Made by a program: the position numbers and the translations under genes
Notes under the pieces: model-generated
Database searches by the model: none
Seen by the model: the letters and a program-made list of their open reading frames with translations, nothing else
What the model was told of the DNA's origin: nothing
Shown: in pieces, positions 52,452 through 60,983 of the stretch
Layout of the letters: the number at the start of each line of letters is the position of its first letter
Numbering within the stretch: position 1 is the stretch's first letter
Source: Mesotoga infera
Lineage (GTDB): Bacteria; Thermotogota; Thermotogae; Petrotogales; Kosmotogaceae
DNA: 64,000 bases
Reading direction: 5' to 3'
Assembly (NCBI RefSeq): GCF_900157305.1
Contig: NZ_LS974202.1
Location: forward strand, 2,170,001-2,234,000

Positions 52452-53454
52452 ATCCATTCCTGGCTTTCAGTACGTTTTTTACCTGTAACATGTTTTCAAA
52501 AGGAGTCCCACGAGGTATCTCACAACCGGCAGCAATGAAGGTTCTACTGTCGGATACTTCCAAACATCTCTCGACTGAATCGGTAACCTTTTCCACGTTG
52601 CCTTTGAACATAACCGATACCGGGTCGAAGTTGCCACATATCGACACCTTCCCGCCACCCAATTTTACCGCCGAAGCGAAATCGACCATCCAGTCAACAT
52701 CGATTATATCGGCTCCTGTGTTTATCATTAAAGAAAGAATCGGTGTCGTATCTCCGCAGATGTGGAGTTTGACTTTCGCGCCCGCCTCATGAATACGCTT
52801 AATCAGAAGCTTTTCATAGGGAAGTCCGAATTTGGAATACGATCTCGGTCCTATAACCGAACAGATTGCGTCTCCTATACCTATGAAATCGGCCCCGGCT
52901 TTCACCTGTTCAAGGGCGAAAATGGTTTCCTGCTCGAGACAGAATTCCAGTAACTCCACGACGAACTCAGGTCTCTCGAAAAAATCTTCCATAATTCCGA
53001 CTGGAGTTCTGAGGTCAGCGGCCAGAGCGAGTGGCCCTTCTACCCATCCGAGGATCGGGTATTCGGCCGAGACGTGATTGTTGTAAAAATCGACGGCGCT
53101 GATTCTGTCGCTCATCCTCTTACCAACTGATGGTTCTACCACCTTCAGCTTCAACGGCTCCGGTGTCGAAAGCAGTGGAAACCCGAAGTAGGGGATATCA
53201 TCTTTCGGAAAGATCACCTCCCCTCCAAGGTCGTTGACTTCTCTGGTAGGATCGGAAATGGCGCTTACCATATCTATTCCGAAATCCTCGCAGCACCTGA
53301 TATTTCCTTCGCAAAGGACCCTGAAATCGGTGGCGTACTCTCTGTAGGTCTTGCCTATATAATTCGCCGCGAAAGCCATTATTATATTCAAATTAGGTAC
53401 CCGATCCACACTTCGTCCTTCGATTCTCGCAAAGACTCTCTCTCTTGAAGTCAA
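52435..53454 (-). CDS. Uroporphyrinogen decarboxylase-family protein (MtaA/MtbA-like)
   Basis: 339 aa. Seen: VFARIEGRSVDRVPN at the N-terminus, then LHICGDTTPIL, CGNFDPVSVMF and AAGCEIPRGTP, the His-Cys-Cys zinc set of methylcobamide:CoM-type methyltransferases rather than heme-pathway HemE. TTG 53454 follows GGGAGGT by 6 nt; the in-frame TTG at 53475 precedes that site. No corrinoid protein or methyltransferase partner is next to it, so the substrate is unknown. Confidence 0.83.
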   Translation of the reverse strand: MTSRERVFARIEGRSVDRVPNLNIIMAFAANYIGKTYREYATDFRVLCEGNIRCCEDFGIDMVSAISDPTREVNDLGGEVIFPKDDIPYFGFPLLSTPEPLKLKVVEPSVGKRMSDRISAVDFYNNHVSAEYPILGWVEGPLALAADLRTPVGIMEDFFERPEFVVELLEFCLEQETIFALEQVKAGADFIGIGDAICSVIGPRSYSKFGLPYEKLLIKRIHEAGAKVKLHICGDTTPILSLMINTGADIIDVDWMVDFASAVKLGGGKVSICGNFDPVSVMFKGNVEKVTDSVERCLEVSDSRTFIAAGCEIPRGTPFENMLQVKNVLKARNGFNACP

Positions 53455-53577
53455 AACAGCACCTCCCGAAAACAAGATTCGAATACTCTCCCGTATAGAT
53501 TGTAATATCTTTTCTGGGAGAATGTAGAATAAAATTGAAATGAATGATCATTTAGATTCAAAAAGGAGTGCTTTGGT

Positions 53578-54492
53578 TTGCATGTCTTGAAAACTATATT
53601 CACTGTGCTCTTCATTTTACTGATCGCAATCATAGTACACGCGCTCTTCAGTGTTACAATGGCAAGGATATACCTGGGACGCATAGACCATGATGGAGAA
53701 TACATAACCGTTGGAAAAGAAAAGCTGTATATCGAAGTTTCCGGAGCGGGTGATCCGATTATACTGATACACGGTTTTTTAGGCTCTCACTTCGATTTCG
53801 AATCAATAGTTGAAGAACTTTCGACATTTAGGAAAGTCTATGCCGTCGATCTACCGGGCTTCGGTCTTTCTAGAGCTTCTCTGGAGGGAGATTACAGCAG
53901 AAAGGGTTATGCCGATCTTGTCAGCGCTTTGATGCACATTCTCAATATAGATCGAGCCGATATTCTTGGTCATTCAATGGGTGGAGAAATTGCTCTTAAT
54001 CTTGCCTATTATTATCCGGAGAGAGTGAAGAGTCTCATATTGGTCGATTCAATGGGATATTCGAAGATGGATTTCTTGTCGTCTCTTATTGAGGGCAACG
54101 AATTTCTGAACCATGTGTTCATGAGGTACTTCTTTCAGACTTATATGGTTCAGCGTTTTACTTTCAGACAGAAATTAGGAGATGTTTCGAAGTTCAACCG
54201 TGAGTTCTTCAATTTGAGTTTTTCGCTGATAGACCATGTCTCCCCTGCCTTTCTATACAGGCTGAATTCGCAGAATGACAGTGGAGCGCTTTCAGAGAGG
54301 ATTGGAGATATAAAATCTAGGACGCTTATCATCTGGGGAGAGAAAGACAGGATAGCGCCGGTAGCCGATGGCGAAAGGCTCAAAACAGATATCCTGGGCA
54401 GTGAGTTGGAAATTATAACAGGTGCTGGCCATTTGCCAATGTTGGAAGATCCACATCTCTTTCTCGAGAAGTTGAAGCATTTTCTGAATTAG
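53578..54492 (+). CDS. Membrane-anchored alpha/beta hydrolase
   Basis: 304 aa. Seen: an N-terminal hydrophobic helix (~4-26), the oxyanion segment ILIHGFLGSHFDF, the nucleophile elbow GHSMGGEIAL, the acid in IIWGEKDRIAPV and the catalytic His in TGAGHLPMLEDP. The start is TTG 53578 with AAAAGGAGTG upstream. An esterase or lipase-like role is likely; the substrate is unknown. Confidence 0.88.
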   Translation: MHVLKTIFTVLFILLIAIIVHALFSVTMARIYLGRIDHDGEYITVGKEKLYIEVSGAGDPIILIHGFLGSHFDFESIVEELSTFRKVYAVDLPGFGLSRASLEGDYSRKGYADLVSALMHILNIDRADILGHSMGGEIALNLAYYYPERVKSLILVDSMGYSKMDFLSSLIEGNEFLNHVFMRYFFQTYMVQRFTFRQKLGDVSKFNREFFNLSFSLIDHVSPAFLYRLNSQNDSGALSERIGDIKSRTLIIWGEKDRIAPVADGERLKTDILGSELEIITGAGHLPMLEDPHLFLEKLKHFLN

Positions 54493-54532
54493 ACAGAACA
54501 TTACAGAGTCTATTGAACGACAGGAGGCTTTC

Positions 54533-55504
54533 ATGGATAAATTCGTCCGACCGGAAGTTGTTGTCAGCAGGTGCTTGGGGTTTGAAAGCTGTAGGTATAA
54601 TGCCCAAACCGTGCCCAGCAAATTCGTATCCACTCTGGGCAACTTCGTCAATTACACGACTGTCTGTCCGGAAGTGGAGATAGGACTCGGCGTTCCGAGG
54701 TCACCCATCAGGCTGATAGACATGGGTGGGGCGATCAGGTTGATTCAGCCTTCCACCGGATTGGACGTAACGGAGAAGATGAACACCTACACCTCTTCCT
54801 TTCTCTCTTCTCTCAAAAACGTCGATGGATTCATTCTGAAGGCTTTATCTCCGTCCTGCGGCATTAAGGACGTCAAGGTCTACCCAGGTGTGGGAAAGGT
54901 TATGGCAACCGGAAAAGACAGCGGTATTTTCGGTGGAGAGGTAGTCGCCCGCTTCGCCCACCTTCCGGTAGAAGACGAAGGGAGACTCACCAACTTCGTT
55001 CTGAGAGAGCACTTCCTCACTACGCTCTTCACTGTGGCCAGATTCAGAGAACTCAATATGAATCGTTCAATAAAGGGTTTGGTGGATTTTCAGAGCGACA
55101 ACAAGCTGCTCTTCATGTCCTACAATCAGAACGAGATGAGAACAATGGGAAGAATAGCCGGAAATCTCGAAAAAAAAGATCTGGACGAAGTCTTCGATCG
55201 ATACGCGCCGCATTTTTACCGTGCGATGTCAACGCCACCGAAACATACATCTCACATAAATGTTCTAATGCATGGATTGGGATACTTTTCACGATATCTT
55301 TCTTCATCGGAAAGGAAATTCTTTCTGGACTCTCTAGAAAGATACCGCCAGGCGAAAATTCCCCTGAGCGTTCCTCTGCATATATTGAAGTCGTACGTGG
55401 TCGCCTTCGAGAATGAATACTTGGCGAGACAGACTTTTTTCGAACCGTACCCCGAAGAGCTTGTGGAGATAAGCGACTCTGGTAAAGGACGGGCTTCGAA
55501 ATGA
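54533..55504 (+). CDS. DUF523-DUF1722 fusion (TudS/YbgA-like)
   Basis: 323 aa. Residues ~1-165 are DUF523, with conserved cysteines in SRCLGFESCRYN, TTVCPEVEIGLG and SPSCGIKD. DUF523 relatives include the iron-sulfur thiouracil desulfidase TudS. Residues ~170-320 are DUF1722 (LVDFQSDNKLLFMSYNQ), as in YbgA. The photolyase gene follows after 16 nt, the same pairing as ybgA-phr in enterobacteria. Function unproved; a nucleobase repair or salvage role is an inference. Confidence 0.85.
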   Translation: MDKFVRPEVVVSRCLGFESCRYNAQTVPSKFVSTLGNFVNYTTVCPEVEIGLGVPRSPIRLIDMGGAIRLIQPSTGLDVTEKMNTYTSSFLSSLKNVDGFILKALSPSCGIKDVKVYPGVGKVMATGKDSGIFGGEVVARFAHLPVEDEGRLTNFVLREHFLTTLFTVARFRELNMNRSIKGLVDFQSDNKLLFMSYNQNEMRTMGRIAGNLEKKDLDEVFDRYAPHFYRAMSTPPKHTSHINVLMHGLGYFSRYLSSSERKFFLDSLERYRQAKIPLSVPLHILKSYVVAFENEYLARQTFFEPYPEELVEISDSGKGRASK

Positions 55505-55520
55505 AACGCCGAAGGTAGTC

Positions 55521-56870
55521 ATGAGGAAAGAGAGCATTCATAAATTAAACAATGTCTCTTCGAGAACGGGAAGATTCGTGCTTTACTGGATGCAGGCTTC
55601 TCAGAGAGCGATTGATAACGATGCTCTCGATTATGCCTGTGAAATCTCGAACGACCTTTCTTTACCTCTTCTCGTTCTATTCGTTCTTCACGTGGGATAC
55701 CCTTCGGCCAACAGTAGAAGCTTCACTTTCATGCTGGAAGGTCTGGAGGAAACGGAGAAAAGACTGAAAGAAAGGGGGATCACCTTCCTTTCGAAGGTTG
55801 GAAACCCGGTGGATGAAGTTTTAAAAATTGCCAAAAACGCATCGGTTCTGGTATCGGATGTTGGATACCTCAGACACCAACTGTTCTGGAGAGATAGCAT
55901 AGCCCGGAGAGTCGAATCTCCATTTTTTGTAGTGGAAAGTAACGTTATACTGCCAGTTGGGCAGGTAAGTAAAAAAGAAGAATTCAGTGCAGCCACTATA
56001 AGGCCGAAGATTAAACGTCTACTGATTGATACCCCGAAAAGCCCGGCGATAGAAAGTTGTTTTTCGAAAGTTCTTGATATAGAAAACTTCGAGACTGTTT
56101 CTCTGTCAACCTTTTTGAAAGATCTGAAGTTCGGGGACGACGCCCCGGCGGTTTCTAGTTTCAAAGGTGGAACTGCGCAGGCCATCGAGATACTGGAGAG
56201 TTTTCTGAGAGACAAAATAGACATATTCTGCAGGGAGAGGAACGACCCGAACAGCGATGTGTTATCGAATATGAGTCCGTACCTTCACTTCGGTCAGATA
56301 TCTCCTTCATACATCGCCAAGAAGGTAATCGAAAAGCGATCTCCATGCGAAGAAGCTTATCTGGAAGAGTTAATAATTAGGCGGGAGCTGAGCATGAATT
56401 TCACTATGTACAACCCCAACTACGATCGTTTCGAAGGATTGCCTGTATGGGCAAAAAAGACGCTGAACGAACATAGGGGAGATATGAGAGAGTACATTTA
56501 CTCAAAGGAACAGTTCGAAAACTGCTCCACGCATGACCCTTACTGGAACGCTGCTCAAATGGAGATGGCATTCACTGGAAAGATGCACGGATACATGCGC
56601 ATGTACTGGGGAAAAAAGATACTTGAGTGGAGCGAATCTCCGGAAGTGGCACTTGAAACGGCCCTATATCTAAATGACAAGTACGAACTTGACGGACGCG
56701 ATCCCAACGGCTATGCTGGCGTCATGTGGTGTCTTGGAAAGCACGACAGGGCTTGGGCCGAGAGAAAAGTCACCGGCAAAGTTCGCTACATGAGCTCGGC
56801 CGGATTAAGGCGTAAATTCGATGCCGACGGATATGTGAGAAAAATAAGCAGACTCGCTCAATCGACGTAG
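55521..56870 (+). CDS. phr: Class II cyclobutane pyrimidine dimer photolyase
   Basis: Repairs UV pyrimidine dimers with light and FAD. Seen: FVLYWMQASQRAIDNDAL, FGQISPSYIAKKV, ELIIRRELSMNFTMYNPNYD, and the class II signature DGRDPNGYAGVMWCLGKHD followed by AERKVTGKVRYM. 449 aa. Class I photolyases (E. coli type) lack these motifs. ATG 55521. Tail-to-tail overlap of 13 nt with the next gene on the other strand. Confidence 0.93.
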   Translation: MRKESIHKLNNVSSRTGRFVLYWMQASQRAIDNDALDYACEISNDLSLPLLVLFVLHVGYPSANSRSFTFMLEGLEETEKRLKERGITFLSKVGNPVDEVLKIAKNASVLVSDVGYLRHQLFWRDSIARRVESPFFVVESNVILPVGQVSKKEEFSAATIRPKIKRLLIDTPKSPAIESCFSKVLDIENFETVSLSTFLKDLKFGDDAPAVSSFKGGTAQAIEILESFLRDKIDIFCRERNDPNSDVLSNMSPYLHFGQISPSYIAKKVIEKRSPCEEAYLEELIIRRELSMNFTMYNPNYDRFEGLPVWAKKTLNEHRGDMREYIYSKEQFENCSTHDPYWNAAQMEMAFTGKMHGYMRMYWGKKILEWSESPEVALETALYLNDKYELDGRDPNGYAGVMWCLGKHDRAWAERKVTGKVRYMSSAGLRRKFDADGYVRKISRLAQST

Positions 56871-57661
56871 AGGGTTCCCGAGAACTGCTCGGTTTTCACT
56901 TTCGAAGAATCGACTTCGACATCCATATTCACCAGGATTTTGTACTCTCCGGCCGTCAAATCTAGTAGCTTGATGGCGATCGACGGGTAAGTAAAGGCCT
57001 GCGTGACGAAATCGTCTTTGTCGGGACTCTTCAACTTCGCCTGTACCTGTATCTGGTCGCCAGAGAGTTTTACGTTCAGTATCGACAGCTGATAACCTCC
57101 GGTTGGTTTTGAACCGGCTTTGATTATTATGACAGGCTCCCTTCCAGTCAGCGGTGTTCTCACAAACTCCCCTTCCTTTTCTAGACCGATTTCTATTCCT
57201 GCGGAAAGTCTATCCTTAGCAACCAGATCGACAAGAAGATAATTCACTTCTATCACTTCTTCGCCTCCATCTGTGGAAATCTTGGCTTCGATCCCCATAA
57301 CTTTCAACGAGTATCCAGAGGGATAAGATACGAGCAACGGTTTCAGGGTGTAGTACATTCCCTCCCGTACAAGCGTCAGCTTCTTCGAATACGAATCGTT
57401 TTCCGAATAGATTTCCAGAGAGGTTTCAATTGTTTCTTCCTCTCCCGAAGGTTTGAAGAGCCATCCTCCAAGAACGACGATCGTGCTATTGGAACCGGTG
57501 TTTGAAATCACCGTGTATCCTATGCTGGAAGTCCTACTGCCTGCCTGGTTCTGAAATTGAAAAGGTTGATCGCTTAACAGCGGGGTTATATTCACCAGAA
57601 AACTGCTCCCGAGAAGTGCTGTAGAAACGATCAGAACAGTGATCAAAATTGTAACCTTCAC
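56858..57661 (-). CDS. Exported PrcB-like protein
   Basis: 267 aa from GTG 57661, 6 nt after GGGAGGTG; an upstream TTG at 57697 is in frame but precedes that site. Seen: a signal peptide or anchor (~1-22), and near the C-terminus KAGSKPTGGYQLSILNVKLS, a hallmark of PrcB domains, which in Treponema belong to a protease complex. No protease gene neighbours it. Confidence 0.72.
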   Translation of the reverse strand: MKVTILITVLIVSTALLGSSFLVNITPLLSDQPFQFQNQAGSRTSSIGYTVISNTGSNSTIVVLGGWLFKPSGEEETIETSLEIYSENDSYSKKLTLVREGMYYTLKPLLVSYPSGYSLKVMGIEAKISTDGGEEVIEVNYLLVDLVAKDRLSAGIEIGLEKEGEFVRTPLTGREPVIIIKAGSKPTGGYQLSILNVKLSGDQIQVQAKLKSPDKDDFVTQAFTYPSIAIKLLDLTAGEYKILVNMDVEVDSSKVKTEQFSGTLYVD

Positions 57662-57682
57662 AAGAGACACCTCCCTATCTTG

Positions 57683-57688
57683 ATTATA
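57683..57688 (-). promoter_or_regulatory. Predicted -10 box of the PrcB-like gene
   Basis: Minus-strand TATAAT. No convincing -35 box 17 nt upstream. It lies about 22 nt before the GTG start. Confidence 0.4.
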
Positions 57689-57767
57689 TGACTGCAAGAA
57701 CTCGTAGCCGGTTTGCGCAATTCATCATAACACTCCATTTATAGTTTTCAAAGGCCTCTCAAAGACT

Positions 57768-57791
57768 CGAAAAGCCTATAAACGCTTTTCG
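57768..57791. promoter_or_regulatory. Perfect inverted repeat upstream of sugar ABC operon (site 1)
   Basis: CGAAAAGC (57768-57775) and GCTTTTCG (57784-57791) are perfect 8-bp arms around CTATAAAC. It lies just upstream of the AT-rich -10 region (TATTAT 57811-57816). No T tract follows on the + strand, so I read it as an operator candidate. Confidence 0.5.
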
Positions 57792-57823
57792 TTATTCATC
57801 TTGAGAGTTGTATTATAGAGATA

Positions 57824-57840
57824 TGGGGTACTTTACCCCA
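57824..57840. promoter_or_regulatory. Perfect inverted repeat in leader of sugar ABC operon (site 2)
   Basis: TGGGGTA (57824-57830) and TACCCCA (57834-57840) around CTT. It lies 21 nt before the binding-protein start codon and probably at or after the transcription start, the usual place for a repressor site. Confidence 0.55.
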
Positions 57841-57860
57841 ACTTTACGGGAGGTGTTTTT

Positions 57861-59141
57861 ATGAATAGGCGTTCTCTTTTTGTCATGTTTCTCTGTCTTA
57901 TCATTCCAATTTCATTGCTTGTTGGAAAAACTATCGAATTGCAGTTCTGGACTCACGAAGATCCCAACAGAACTCTGATCGAAAACCGCTACATCGAGGA
58001 GTTCCAGAAAATGTACCCCAATGTGGTTATCAAGAGAGTGACGCAGTCATCCACAAAAATCCAGGAGCTTGTTCTCACGGCGTTTGCTGCGAACCAGGGC
58101 CCGGACATCTTCAATATGTCTATTGAAGACGAGTACGCTTATATAGTGAACCAGCGTGTGGCTCCAGTCAACTATGAAGCCGCCGGATACGAAAACAAAG
58201 AGGCCCTGATAAACGCTTACCTTCCAGGAACGCTTGACCCTGTAGTCTTTGAAGGAGAGATCTATGGTCTGCCGCTGGAGATAACCAACTGGTGTATTCT
58301 GTTGAACAAGAAGGTCTTTAGAGATGCCGGACTAGACCCGGAAAAGGACTATCCGAAAACATGGGAAGAGATGGTTGAAGTGTCCGAGAAACTAACCATC
58401 AGAGAAGGTCAAATCATAACCAGAAGAGGTTTCGATTTCAGATATCCCTATTATCTGGTCGCTTTCATGCCTATGGTGGAGCAGCTTGGTGGAAAATTGA
58501 TAAGCGATGACGGTAAAACGGCGATCGTTAACGATGAGGCTTGGCTGAAGTTCCTCGATTTCATGGCCGCATGGGGACCTAACGGTCTTAATCTCGGATC
58601 TCCAACCTACAAGAACGCCAGAAGCCTTTTCAACATGGACAACAACGATATTGGAATGTGTACAACCGGTCTCTACCAGCTGGCAAGAATCAAGGCCGAC
58701 AACCCTGCTTTTTACGATAGCCGCGAATGGATGGTCGTCCCATTCCCACAGTTCGAAAATGCCGTGAATTACGTTCCGGCCCATTACTATGGCCACTATT
58801 ACATGGTGAACGCTCAGAAACCCAAGGAAAACCAGGAGATGGCATGGAAGTTCATCGCCTTCATGCTGAGCCATCCAGAAGAATATCTGGAAAAAGTGGC
58901 GATAATTCAACCTACGAAAGAGCTGCTGGAATCAGACACTTTCAAGAATTATCCATATTCTGATGTCTTCATATCCGACCTTGAGAAATCGACGGTCGTC
59001 TATTTCTCCGAATACTCGGCGAAGATCCAATCTCTAATAAAAGAGGCCGTAGAATCTGTCATGTTGAGTAACGTTTCGTCTCGCGACGCATTGAACACGC
59101 TCAGAAGAAAGGTTCAGGAAGTTCTCGACGAACAATACTGA
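57861..59141 (+). CDS. ABC transporter sugar-binding protein
   Basis: Family 1 extracellular solute-binding protein, 426 aa. Seen: a signal peptide (~1-22), IELQFWTHEDPNRTLIE at the mature N-terminus, AFAANQGPDIFNM, LPLEITNWCILLNKKVF and FAKPKENQEMAWKFI-like sequence. ATG 57861 with GGAGGTG upstream. Two permease genes follow. The sugar or oligosaccharide is unknown. Confidence 0.9.
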   Translation: MNRRSLFVMFLCLIIPISLLVGKTIELQFWTHEDPNRTLIENRYIEEFQKMYPNVVIKRVTQSSTKIQELVLTAFAANQGPDIFNMSIEDEYAYIVNQRVAPVNYEAAGYENKEALINAYLPGTLDPVVFEGEIYGLPLEITNWCILLNKKVFRDAGLDPEKDYPKTWEEMVEVSEKLTIREGQIITRRGFDFRYPYYLVAFMPMVEQLGGKLISDDGKTAIVNDEAWLKFLDFMAAWGPNGLNLGSPTYKNARSLFNMDNNDIGMCTTGLYQLARIKADNPAFYDSREWMVVPFPQFENAVNYVPAHYYGHYYMVNAQKPKENQEMAWKFIAFMLSHPEEYLEKVAIIQPTKELLESDTFKNYPYSDVFISDLEKSTVVYFSEYSAKIQSLIKEAVESVMLSNVSSRDALNTLRRKVQEVLDEQY

Positions 59142-59154
59142 TAATTGATTTCTT

Positions 59155-59187
59155 GCCCGCCGCTTTGGCGGGCCGTTTATTCTTTTT
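59155..59187 (+). terminator. Intra-operon hairpin between binding protein and permease
   Basis: GCCCGCC (59155-59161) and GGCGGGC (59167-59173) around GCTTT, followed by a T-rich tract to 59187. It probably ends most transcripts after the binding-protein gene, so that more of it is made than of the permeases, or it stabilises the upstream mRNA. Confidence 0.72.
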
Positions 59188-59208
59188 GCGAAAGGAGTGG
59201 GTTCACCC

Positions 59209-60123
59209 TTGAAGCGCATTCTAAAGAAAGGGATAGAGCACAAGAAGGCCCGGTGGGGGTGGTTTTTTGTTTTACCGTCGTTGGCCTTCTTTGCTGTATT
59301 TTCCTTTTATCCGATAGTGAACGCCCTATATACGAGTCTTTTCAGAAAAAGGCTGCTTTCGCTGCGGCCCCCTACTTTCATTGGACTGGAGAATTATGAG
59401 TATCTACTGAAATCTCCCGATTTCTGGAACTCGATCAAGGCAACCCTCATCTTCACAATTGGAACTTTTATACCAATACTGGTCTTTAGCCTTCTACTTG
59501 CGTCTTTCATAATGTCCAGGAAGAGATTCCAGAAGTTCTTTCAGATGGCTTTCTATTCACCGGCCGTTCTTTCCTCCGTTGTTGCCGCGGCGATATGGTT
59601 GCTGATTCTCGATCCAAGAGGACTGGCAAACACGGGCGCAAACTTTCTGCTGGGAACGAAGGGTATCGACTATAAATGGCTGGCATCGGCTAACATGGTG
59701 AGGTTTTCAACGATACTGGTTTACTTCTGGAAGTACATAGGCTATTTCACGATAATATACATCACGGGACTGGCGAGCATTCCACAGAGTTTGCATGAAG
59801 CGGCAATGATAGATGGCGCTAACGGTTGGAAGGACTTCTGGCACATAACGATACCTCTTTTGAAACCTACAACAGTCCTGGTTTCGATAATGTCTATGTT
59901 GCAGTGCCTGAAGACTTTCAGTACCCAATACCTGTTTACGCAATCGGGGGCTCCACTGGAACCGATAAACGTTATCACTCTAAATATCTACAACACGGCG
60001 ATCAGAGATCATAACATCGGAAGGGCCAGCGCGATGAGTATCATTCTCTTTATCATAATGCTTTTCTTTACCTGGCTTCAGTTCAAAGCCAGTAGGTCAG
60101 GTGGAGAAGTAGATTATATGTGA
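59209..60123 (+). CDS. ABC sugar transporter permease (MalF-type)
   Basis: 304 aa with about six membrane helices. Seen: a cytoplasmic start, WFFVLPSLAFFAVFSFYPI, and the EAA loop LHEAAMIDGANGWKDFWHI. TTG 59209 (MKRILKKG) follows AGGAGTGG by 8 nt; the in-frame GTG at 59197 is inside that site. Confidence 0.9.
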   Translation: MKRILKKGIEHKKARWGWFFVLPSLAFFAVFSFYPIVNALYTSLFRKRLLSLRPPTFIGLENYEYLLKSPDFWNSIKATLIFTIGTFIPILVFSLLLASFIMSRKRFQKFFQMAFYSPAVLSSVVAAAIWLLILDPRGLANTGANFLLGTKGIDYKWLASANMVRFSTILVYFWKYIGYFTIIYITGLASIPQSLHEAAMIDGANGWKDFWHITIPLLKPTTVLVSIMSMLQCLKTFSTQYLFTQSGAPLEPINVITLNIYNTAIRDHNIGRASAMSIILFIIMLFFTWLQFKASRSGGEVDYM

Positions 60124-60131
60124 GGTGGATT

Positions 60132-60983
60132 GTGAAGATAATTAAAGGACAATCTTTGCTTGTGGATATAGTAATCTGGACTCTTCTCATAGCCACCGCA
60201 TTGTTGATACTGTCTCCCATAGTTTTCATGTTCACCGCCTCGTTGATGCCGGCCAGAGATATTGTCAAGATGCCTTATCGCTGGATACCCGAGGAGCTTT
60301 ATCTGGACAACTATGCGCAGGCGATAAAAGGGAACGACGGAAGCTACATATACCCCCGCAATATACTCAATTCCTTCATCGTGGCAGGTATTGTATCGGT
60401 TACGACCGTACTGCTGTCGGCCCTCACCGGCTATGGACTGGCGAAGTTTCCCTTTAAGGGGAGAAATCTCGTCTTTTTGCTGATCATGGCGACAATGATG
60501 ATACCCTTCGAGGCGATCATGATACCGCTTTATCTGGTAGCCACTTCGCTGAACATCCAGAATACTTATATAGGATTGATACTTCCGTTTTTGACTAACG
60601 CTTTCGGTATCTTTTTAATGAGGCAGTATCTCATAACCTTCCCCGACGAGATACTGGATGCGGCTAGAATAGATGGATCGGGAGAACTGAGTATTTTTTG
60701 GAGGATCATACTGCCCAACAGCGCTCCGGCCGTAGCCACCCTCGCGATACTCACTTTCAGAAGCCAGTGGGACAACTTACTCTGGCCGCTACTTATTTCC
60801 CAGAGCGAGGAAATGAAAACGATACCGTTATATATAGTAAAATTCGCCATGGAGAAGCACACCAACGAAGGAGCAATGATGGCGGCAGCTTCAATCGCGA
60901 GTATCCCCATTTTGATACTCTTCATAACTCTTTCGAAGTACTTTGTGAGCGGTGCTTCCCTATATTCGTCAAGAAAGGGTTAA
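60132..60983 (+). CDS. ABC sugar transporter permease (MalG-type)
   Basis: 283 aa with about six membrane helices. Seen: MIPLYLVATSLN and the EAA loop DAARIDGSGELSIFWRIILP. GTG 60132 follows GAGGTG by 4 nt; the in-frame GTG at 60120 overlaps the previous stop. No ATPase gene follows, so an ATPase encoded elsewhere must energise the system. Ends tail-to-tail with the next gene. Confidence 0.9.
   Translation: MKIIKGQSLLVDIVIWTLLIATALLILSPIVFMFTASLMPARDIVKMPYRWIPEELYLDNYAQAIKGNDGSYIYPRNILNSFIVAGIVSVTTVLLSALTGYGLAKFPFKGRNLVFLLIMATMMIPFEAIMIPLYLVATSLNIQNTYIGLILPFLTNAFGIFLMRQYLITFPDEILDAARIDGSGELSIFWRIILPNSAPAVATLAILTFRSQWDNLLWPLLISQSEEMKTIPLYIVKFAMEKHTNEGAMMAAASIASIPILILFITLSKYFVSGASLYSSRKG

Noticed and set aside
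57824-57840. Hairpin before the sugar-binding protein as a terminator
   Set aside because: No T tract follows the stem; an operator or leader structure fits better.
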